The notes beneath the pieces are model-generated. The model had not been told where the DNA came from, did not search any database, and worked only from the letters and a program-made list of their open reading frames with translations. The translations under genes were made by a program, and so were the position numbers. Positions 56,045 through 64,000 of a stretch of DNA of 64,000 nt are shown piece by piece. The stretch covers positions 20,803,384 through 20,867,383 of the forward strand of contig OZ020593.1 of assembly GCA_963971535.1 (NCBI GenBank), written 5' to 3'. Within the stretch, counting starts at the first letter, position 1. The number at the start of each line of letters is the position of its first letter. Origin of the DNA: Notolepis coatsorum (Eukaryota > Chordata > Actinopteri > Aulopiformes > Paralepididae).

Positions 56045-58239
56045 TTGTTCACTTGTAATTCAATTGCCCGTGAAGAAGCCTGTCCATGGTACAGTGCCAG
56101 GGTACAGTGCCATCTCAGTCTGAGGTTGGCACAGCTCCACCTAACCTCTCCATCTGTGCCCAGATCAGCTTCCTCATTTAGACGCCAAGCTATAGCAGCG
56201 GTATGCGAAACAACATAACTGACCGCGGGGCAGCTTGAAACTAAAGCATGGCATTCACTCCGGGTACCTGCTGGCAAACACCGGGGCCATGCCTTTTTAA
56301 ACCCATTAAACGGCCTCTCCTGTTTCTGATGCGCCCTAATTATCTACTATATAAACCCTTTCACATCCTGAGCCAAATGCAATGGCCAAATGTTGTACTT
56401 ATTAAACTGCTGGGCAATTCACAAGACTGCGTTGAGTACAAAGTTTCCAGGATGAAAGAATGTAATTATGTCCGCGGGAGGGCAGAGCCGCCGAGGACTG
56501 TATGCATTCGGTAGCGTCTGTGTGTGTGTGTGTGTGTGTGTGCCTGCGTGCGTGCGTGCGTGTGTGCGTGCATGCGCGCGCGTGCGTGTGTGAATCCACA
56601 CAATATCTCGCAAACACTATAGGGCCAGTCAGCCTGTGCTTCGGTGCAGAAAGTTACAGGGGCGCAAGGATGAGCGTGTGGGAATATTATGTTTCACATC
56701 AGGCAACAGGAATTAATTTCCAGCCTTCTCCATTGACTTTCATGTAGTATTTCTGTGGAGAGTTTATGGTTCACTTTTTTAACGCCAGAGTGCAACAACA
56801 GCGGCTTCAAATGCCACCCAGGCCCGACTTCAAGGTGCTGTAGATATAAAATAAAATATGTCATTTGTTTCCCAAATTCAGTTGACAGTGGGAACATGAT
56901 ATGAGATATAATTGTGTGATCTCAGATTGTAACGTCTTGGTTGAATGAGTAAAGTGCTTATGTAAGTTGGTAGCTGCCCCAGGATGGCTTGGTTTGTATA
57001 CAAACAAATACCAATGTATGCCAGGGATGACTGACCTGACCATTCATGCAATACACAGTGATGTATGAGGGATGAGTTGTTTGTTACAAATCGTAAAGCA
57101 GCATGATATATTGTTAACCATTCAAACCAGCGTTTTTTTTTGTACGTCACAACCAGCTAGTGTTACAGTCACTCGGTTGCGTTTTTGAGAAGTCATAACA
57201 TGATTTGCAGACTTCTGGTTGGGCAGTCAGTTTCAAATTGTGGGACTACCTAACAGAAACGCTAGCGCTTTCTATTGAAAACAACTTGTGTATACTAAAG
57301 GCTCATCAATCTCAATGAAAACCACAAACTGCATGAAAGCACCTGTGACGACCCCCTGAAAAGGCCACAACAGACGACCTAAAACAACCTACATCTACAC
57401 GCCATACGTCCTCCACGCATTGAGGGGAAATATGTATTACCATCTATAGCCGCGGACATTTGTGCTCCACTGAGCATCCATTCTAGTTTGTTCCTCTCTT
57501 GTTTTAAGAGAACAGGTCTGGCCTCTTGGCTAATGTCTGTCTAATCTCGCACAGCAGTTTCCTCTCATTGTGGAGGCCATGTTTGTTCAACGCTGAATAA
57601 TGGAACTAGATGAGGCTCTGCCAGACAGGGCCTTAATGCTCCATATTGTCCATGACACACAGCCTTAAAATAACACACCAGACATTCACACGCAACACTC
57701 GACCTTTTGATGTCGTCCTTTAATTGATAGTTAGTGAGTCATTAGAATGTTTTGAACACGTAGTAGGATATGGGGGAGGTGGGCGTGGGTTTAGGGATGT
57801 TACATTTTCCTGCCCTCTCGGTTCTGGCGCGTTAGGATGAAAACAAATTTGGCTCAGGAAGCGCATCACGCTCGTCTTGTTGACCCCTCCCACCACGGGC
57901 AACCGAGACAAAAACACGACACTCTCTCACCAGATGTAGGTCAGCCATAGGCAAGAGCTAGACTGGTAATGCAATTGAGTTAGTTATTTTGTGTCCAGTG
58001 TACTATCCACACAGGTGAAATTTTATTTCCAAATAGATATCTTAAAAATTATATATATGTATTTACATTTCTCCCCACAATAAGCACAATCATTTCAATA
58101 GTTGTGTGTGTTTGAAGTTATTTGCAACGGAGAACATTTATGACACGGGAGGAAAAGGACCAAGGGAATGCGATGGACCAATATTTCCATTAGCAAGAAT
58201 CTTTATATATTTTGTTAATAATTTTGAAAAGGTAGACTG
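56045..58239. other. Unassigned, mostly complex sequence
   Basis: Contains a GT/GCGTG microsatellite at 56515-56592. Otherwise this is the longest stretch of apparently non-repetitive DNA in the window. No exon with family similarity was found on either strand, including the expected next AHR exon. Confidence 0.5.
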
Positions 58240-58555
58240 GTTTCCTCCTCAGCTTCTATCCCCATCAGGATGCTCAATGACTCTATGTAACATGAACCCA
58301 TCCATCTACATTCAGCACACACACATCCACATGCACACACTCACTTTAAACACTCACCATTAACATTCACTTTTAACACTACACCTTATTTTATCTATTT
58401 ATTACAAAAAGATTTGCACTACATCCATACCTAATTTTTGCATTTAGCATTTATTTTTTAAGTTTGCATTTTTGTACCTCATTGTCTGCATTTTTACTTT
58501 ATTGTACTTTAGGTTGTATTTGTATAGTGTTGGGACTTAATTCCTCATTTACTTT
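58240..58555 (+). mobile_element. L2 LINE 3' UTR fragment
   Basis: CACACACATCCACATGCACA and CACTCACTTTAAACACTCAC match 38650-38690. It runs through T-rich UTR sequence. No coding left except a CTTCTATCCCCATCAGGATG remnant of the ORF end. Confidence 0.7.
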
Positions 58556-58560
58556 TTTTT

Positions 58561-58790
58561 TAAGAAGAAGAAGAATAAACTTTATTGTCCCCCAGGGGAA
58601 AATTTACTTGGGACATCAGTGCTGCATCATTATGTGATAACAGTGTAAACAAAGAAGAAGAAAATATATATACAACCATTCATTCATTCAGTTAGTAAAA
58701 ATGACTTCAGACAAATATGACAATACATAGAGACATGCAACCATAATTCATAAGTATTCTATATTATAGCCATGGAGACAATATTATGGT
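58561..58790 (-). mobile_element. LINE 3' end fragment
   Basis: On the minus strand CCTGGGGGACAATAAAGTTT then ATTCTTCTTCTTC, an L2-type end with a (TTC)n tail. Confidence 0.65.
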
Positions 58791-58799
58791 AATTTGACA

Positions 58800-59605
58800 G
58801 TCACTTTCTTCTGTCGAACATGCAAAAAAGAGATAATTTTTTCATGTATACGTTCGCGTGTTATCCCGTGGTGAATATTGTATAGTTTAGGAGTGAACCG
58901 TTCTAATTCCTGAAAAGCTGAATTATAGGGCGCTACGTGAATTCTGCTATAAGCGTTGGCGTTTCTTGCCTGGACACGCTACTATTTCCAAATCAAATGT
59001 ATATAATAGGTATTATGTTTCATCATGAATGCATGAAGGGGGGGGGGGTCGTTTTTTTATGCTTTGATAGCCAGTAACGGCATTCGTTTTGAACACCACA
59101 CACGCTGATCAGCTGGATCGATATGAAATCATTGTAGGATCAAGGTGAAATTGATGTCAGATAGTCCTTACCTTTTGATCGGGGTTATTCCAAAAAGAAT
59201 ATTCCAATTGTCTGATCGCGATTTCCAGTATTGATGGAAAATTGTCCCGGACATAATTTTTGGCACAACTTATGGATCGAGTGTGCTAGATGCATTTCGA
59301 AGTGGTCGGATGAAGTGATTTACTTGGCTCCGTCTAAATCCAGCGCCCGGAGGGGTTTAGATGTAACACACGGTGAGAAATAAGGTTTCAAAGGGTGGGC
59401 GATACTGCCACCTAGCAGGATGCGGCCGGTATTGCACTTTGGGAATCTCAGAATGATTTCCTATGGGGACACCGAGGTCCGTGAACCTGTAATGAATAAA
59501 AATATCGAATAAAAGGAAAAAACAACCAAAACCCGAGAAATCTTGGTCTGGAGCTCAACCGCTGGCGAGTTAACCCGGGATATATCTGGTCTGGCGCTGA
59601 ATGTG
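58800..59605. mobile_element. piggyBac-like element, right end
   Basis: GAACATGCAAAAAAGAGATA resembles the interior at 31158, and the right end GGCGCTGAATGTG precedes TTAA (59606-59609). The left end was not located with confidence. Confidence 0.5.
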
Positions 59606-59850
59606 TTAATAGCGAATGTGAGATAATCCAACAAGTGAGCTGTCATTGCTAACAGCTAACGCTAGCGGACCAGACTAGCGTATAACCCGGGAACAAAAGC
59701 ATACATTTTTATTGAACATTACAGTACATCACTGACAATTTAAATGTGTGAATTTAGTGAAACGACATGGCAAACATACAAAACGTTGCTCCCTTCTCAA
59801 TACACTACACAGTGTAGATGCCGTAGAAACAAGGGGAAACAAAACCATAT
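59606..59850 (+). repeat. Dispersed repeat X, copy C (short)
   Basis: TTAATAGCGAATGTGAGATA ... AATACACTACACAGTGTAGA then ACAAGGGGAAA. It lacks the middle block present in copy A. Confidence 0.75.
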
Positions 59851-61045
59851 TCGCATAAACTATTTGATGCTTTATAAATGTACAAATATTAGAAAATCAA
59901 GGAGGCGACATGTTGTTCGCACAATTTAGAAATGGACGAACATGAACCGCTATTTTTATCTGTTTTAGCTAGCTGTTTTATCTGTTTTAGCTAGCTGTCT
60001 TCCAATGCAAAACAAACGTTTTGTGGTAATGTTTACTCCTCTCCAACTCTCTCAGGCTTCCATTATTGTCTTCCTGTGTTGTGTTGAGATTTCAGAGTGA
60101 GATTTCTGTTTCAGTGGCAAAATGTTTTAGTGGACGTACTTGATAACCAAATAAAATAAAAAAATTTAAATGATATATAAAAAAATAAGAAAATAAAATC
60201 AAGTTCCCTCAAAAACGTCTCAAGTTCAGTTAAAACGGACGAGTGTTGGATTAGTCACGCCCATCCCTACTAATGTCAGAAGCTAAGTGAATATAGTTGG
60301 TTCCCTAAATACGCAGGAGCTGTCTGGGGAAGCTTACTCATAGACAGCCATGACAGACACAACAACACTGAGGGAACGGTTGCTTCTAAGCAGAGAGTGT
60401 TGTTGATTCTGCCGTAGGACACCTTACTGTCTCTGAGAGACGGCCCTCCCCTCTGGATAAGCCCCAGATGCTGCTGCTGCTGCCATCATCAGCAGGGCAG
60501 GTTACCATGGTTAAAGCTGTCGCCCCTAGCAACCAGCCAGCAGCAGGACCGAGAGTCGGGCTTGCTGATAAGGTCACTGATGAGGTCACTGAAAGGCAAG
60601 GTGGAACTTTGATGCCAGCGCTTTTTTTAAATTATTATTTATATTCAAAGAAATAATAAACTCCTGATCCTTCACATCTGTTGTGGACCTAAGACTTGTC
60701 CCCTGATACAGACTTGATGTTACACATTGTTTTTCCCGCCAGTCTCTCACTGAACTGATTGCCACAAGCTTCCAGTGAATCTGAAAATGTGTAATACCGC
60801 ATAATTCTGTGACATTTTAAACTCTGTAGGGCAAAGCTGAGGCTATAGATGTTTGACTGTTCTCTTCCTGCGAGTCATCTCACACGGCTAGATGTGACTG
60901 ATGGGCCAGTCGGAGTAACCCATGTGTATTGTGGTGTTTCAGAGGAAGCAGACTGGATATCTGAAATAGTTTGATTCTGTTGATATCCAGGGGGATAGAG
61001 ATTAAAGGGCTTTAGTCATCAATTTCAACAACAAGAACTGCGCTG
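59851..61045. other. Unassigned sequence
   Basis: Includes a duplicated TATCTGTTTTAGCTAGCTGT at about 59960-59990. No gene or family otherwise seen. Confidence 0.45.
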
Positions 61046-61424
61046 ACTGGCAGACTGACTGGCTGGATGACTGGCTGACTGGCAGACTGACTAGCTGGAT
61101 GACTGGCTGACTGGCAGACTGACTAGCTGGATGACTGGCTAACTGGCTGGATGACTGGCTGATTGGCAGACTGACTGGCTGGATGACTGGCTAACTGGCT
61201 GGATGACTGGCTGACTGGCAGACTGACTGGCTGGATGACTGGCTAACTGGCTGGATGACTGGCTGACTGGCTGGATGACTGGCAGACTGACTGGCTGGAT
61301 GACTGGCTGACTGGCTGGCTGGATGACTGGCTGACTGGCTGGCTGGATGACTGGCTGACTGACTGGCTGGATGACTGGCTGACTGGCTGGCTGGATGACT
61401 GGCTGACTGGCTGGATGGCTGGTA
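61046..61424. repeat. GACTGGCT-based simple satellite
   Basis: Mixtures of GACTGGCTG, GGATGACTGGCT, GCAGACTGACT and AACTGGCT, period 4 with higher-order blocks of 12-40 bp. The minus-strand QSASHPAS frame is an artefact. Confidence 0.95.
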
Positions 61425-61500
61425 TAAAGACACTCGAGTCTGGTAGTAAGTCATACTGGCCAGCAGTGTAACTAGTAGTAAGTATGTATCATGGTCTACA
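61425..61500 (-). mobile_element. CR1/L2-like LINE 3' UTR scrap
   Basis: GGTATAAAGACACTCGAGTC and GTAAGTCATACTGGCCAGCA match 49317-49370. Confidence 0.6.
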
Positions 61501-61842
61501 TTGGTTGTGATGCCTTGATATACAGTATGTACAGTATGTACTGTAGTTACAGTAAACACATGAGATCATTGCTGAAACAACCGGTAGCCTAATTCTCATG
61601 ATAAGACCACATTTCCCATAAACCCTGTTGCTTCCTGTAATCCTGTTTACCCATTGTTTCTGGCCAAATGGCATGGCGTGGGGTGTTGTTTTGATGAGGA
61701 GAGGATGAAGTCATTAGCCCTGCGAACCAACGTTATTTGAGTTGATAAAGCAGGTTTTGTTTGGGTCTGACCTGGACACACAACAGTGTCAGTACAACAT
61801 GGAGGATGTCGATGATGATGGACTTGTCTTTCATTGTCATCG
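61501..61842. other. Unassigned sequence
   Basis: No family recognised. Confidence 0.4.
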
Positions 61843-61850
61843 GTCTAGAG

Positions 61851-63457
61851 CAGGGGTCACCAACACGGTGCCCGCGGGCACCAGGTAGCCCGCAAAGGAC
61901 CACATGAGTCGCCCGCGGCAAGCCTCTGCATTTCTAATTAAATTTAGCCTCATTATTAATTTCTCCATCACACCGCAAATCCACCCCTCAATTAATATCG
62001 CCGCAGGGGGGCATAATCCCACGGGACAACGCATTGGGAACTGGTGTCCCACGACGAGATCTACCCCCGTGAATATTATCGCGCGCATCGGAATACGGGC
62101 ACGACCGCGGTGTGAGCTCGCACAAAATCGGAATGAAGCACATTCTCAGGGGCTCATACAGAACCAAGCATTTCACTGTAATGTACATGTACTTTATACG
62201 TGACAAATAAAACAAAACTTGAACTTGAGATGTGTCAAGAAATAGTTTGAAAAGTTTTAGGTTCATATTTGGGTGTCTGGTAGCGTAGAGGTCTAATAAC
62301 TCGCCTACCACTGCAGAGACCTGGGGTTCAATTCCCGGCAGCAGTACCTCCGGCTCGGTCAGCCCTCCCTAAATGGTAACTGGTGCATTTATATAACAGC
62401 TTTTATCCAAAGCGCTTTACAATTTACCAATTCGGATAAAAAAATCAGATTTTTCCACGTCGCGCCACGACCTTTTCCCGACGTTTTCGCTGATGGAAGT
62501 GCATTGGGAAGTCGTGCTCCCGGCCGAGATCTACCACCCGGATAAATCTTGCGTTGGATTCGCGCACGGGCGCGCACATGGGAGCTTGCACAAAATCACC
62601 CAAATTTTTTCCACGTCGTGCACATCGTGGCACTTTGCTCTCGTCTCACTGATGCACATCTGCAAGACTCACCCGGAGTTGCAGTGTCGGGTTACACACC
62701 AGATTACAATACACTGGTGAACAGCATGCAATGCCAGTCTTCCCACTAACAAAGAAACCAGATGTTGTCAGTGGCAACATGGCAGTGCCATGGCAAAGTT
62801 GAATACAATATTTAAAAAGTGTGTTCAATTCAAAATATTTATATATATATATATATATAATATTTAATATATATAATATTTTAATATACAATTATATAAA
62901 AAAATTTATATCGATACTTGGCGTCCCTGTAAAAGAATGTTCATGAAATGTAACGGATAATTTTGTTAGAAATGAAGCAGTTTTGGTCATTAGTTAAAAA
63001 TGTGATAAGATTTATAAAAAAAATATGAAAGTAGATTTTTCTTAAACATTACATAATTATTATAAACATTACATTGCACATGGTGCAACATAGTTCATGA
63101 TTTGTTAAAAGGGTTTGACACTGGCTCGTGAAAATGGGAAATTTTTCCTACGAAATGTTGTAGAAGTGATCATCTGAAAATTTAAACAATTGCTGAGATA
63201 AATAGCAATAAAGTGTTGAATATTGATATTATCTGTTTCCCACCTTGTTCAGTCATTGTTGATAATTATAGTGAGACATCATTAAGGTGATCAGTGTCTT
63301 CACAAATATGAGTATCATTTATAATAATATATAAGTAAAGTCAAACTGAGAAAATGTGTTATTTCAGAAGAGCGTATAAAAATGGTAGCCCTTCGTATGA
63401 CTCAGTACCCATGAAGGACTGTATAGCTCTCAGTTTCAAAAAGGTTGGTGACCCCTG
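61851..63457. mobile_element. hAT element (Charlie-like ends)
   Basis: Ends CAGGGGTCACCAAC, perfectly inverted over 14 bp; TSD GTCTAGAG (61843-61850) and GTCTAGAT (63458-63465), 7 of 8. The left part has GGTGCCCGCGGGCACCAGGT, a hairpin typical of fish hAT elements. No transposase frame. Two diverged direct copies (62029-62130 and 62500-62602) share GAGATCTACC and CTTGCACAAAATC-type blocks. A tRNA-like SINE and a SINE end lie between them. Confidence 0.88.
62200..62430 (+). repeat. LINE tail and SINE pieces within the hAT element
   Basis: ACAAATAAAACAAAACTTGA then ACTTGAG ends a LINE-like UTR at 62225. The sequence from 62268 reads GGTGTCTGGTAGCGTAGAGG ... CTGGGGTTCAATTCCCGGCA, a tRNA-like head with A and B boxes. 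ATTTATATAACAGCTTTTAT at 62390 is a reverse type-1 SINE end. Confidence 0.55.
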
Positions 63458-63465
63458 GTCTAGAT

Positions 63466-63774
63466 GTCTCAACACGTTTGTCGTTGTAATGCAGGCTACC
63501 GGTGAGCTCGTTAACTAGCAGCTAAACTAAAGAAAATGAATGGAAGTGAATGAGGAGCCTGACACCGGGAAGGAATGGTGGTGTTGACAGCAGACGGCAG
63601 GGACAGCAGTGGTCACTAGTTTACTAGTAGATGACATCACATAGAGGTAAGACTGCAGATTTAGACTTGAAACGTGAAATATCCCTTTAACCAATTAAAA
63701 TATATAAACAAGCAACAATGCACTGCTAATTGCATTGATTGTTCCAAGGGTTGACATGTTGTGCTGAGTTTAGC
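63466..63774. other. Unassigned sequence
   Basis: No family recognised before the terminal array. Confidence 0.4.
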
Positions 63775-64000
63775 GGGTAGGCTACTTTGTAGACACACTG
63801 TGTAGAATGGAAGGTAGGCTACTGTAGACACACTGTGTAGAATGGAAGGTAGGCTACTATAGACACACTGTGTAGAATGGAAGGTAGGCTACTATAGACA
63901 CACTGTGTAGAATGGAAGGTAGGCTACTGTAGACACACTGTGTAGAATGGAAGGTAGGCTACTATAGACACACTGTGTAGAATGGAAGGTAGGCTACTAT
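63775..64000. repeat. 35-bp minisatellite cut by the window end
   Basis: About 6.5 units of ACTATAGACACACTGTGTAG then AATGGAAGGTAGGCT, with GTAG/ATAG variants. Its right border is outside the window. Confidence 0.95.

Overview
The window looks like teleost fish nuclear DNA. The evidence is a vertebrate AHR-family exon with vertebrate splice signals, fish-type tRNA-derived SINEs, LINE 3' ends of the L2 type, many hAT and piggyBac-like DNA transposons with recognisable target-site duplications (TSDs), and very abundant micro- and minisatellites. No prokaryotic genes, rRNA or complete tRNA genes were seen. The species cannot be fixed from sequence alone.

Only one host protein-coding segment can be supported: a 191-bp exon at 40064-40254 (+) encoding the basic helix-loop-helix (bHLH) domain of an aryl hydrocarbon receptor, most like fish AHR2. 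It is flanked by an AG acceptor and a GT donor. Neither exon 1 nor the first PAS exon was recognised, so almost everything else is probably intron 1 (left) and intron 2 (right) of this gene, filled with repeats.

Layout. 0-4.1 kb: SINEs and an L2-type LINE whose 3' part carries a 33-bp array, split by a SINE and a 1.6-kb insert. 4.1-7.8 kb: mostly unassigned. 7.9-11.2 kb: a 23-bp array, then a 62-bp array that is an amplified piece of LINE coding sequence. 12.1-16.9 kb: LINE ends, a 32-bp array, a composite SINE split by a MITE (short non-autonomous DNA transposon), a CA repeat and a 37-bp array. 17.3-21.3 kb: a Russian-doll insertion (MITE, LINE, hAT, LINE fragment). 21.7-30.3 kb: several hAT-like MITEs, an L2 3' end with a tetranucleotide repeat, a second copy of the 33-bp-array L2 split by a LINE and a SINE, and a DNA transposon with two tRNA-like modules. 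31-39.8 kb: piggyBac-like elements, an unclassified dispersed repeat (family X), a GATC-rich array and LINE fragments. 40-43.6 kb: the AHR exon, then a piggyBac-like element inside a 48-bp array, with an hAT element inside it. 43.9-47.9 kb: MITEs, a 37/44-bp array and a 45-bp array that is again amplified LINE coding sequence. 49.8-54.6 kb: nearly 5 kb of pyrimidine-rich satellites. 54.9-64 kb: MITE, GT repeats, LINE fragments, an hAT element and a 35-bp array that runs off the end.

The genes do not form a working system. The interest lies in insertion archaeology: exact TSDs, paralogous empty sites in the same window, and at least two minisatellites born inside LINE open reading frames. Most long open frames in the window are by-products of stop-free tandem repeats.
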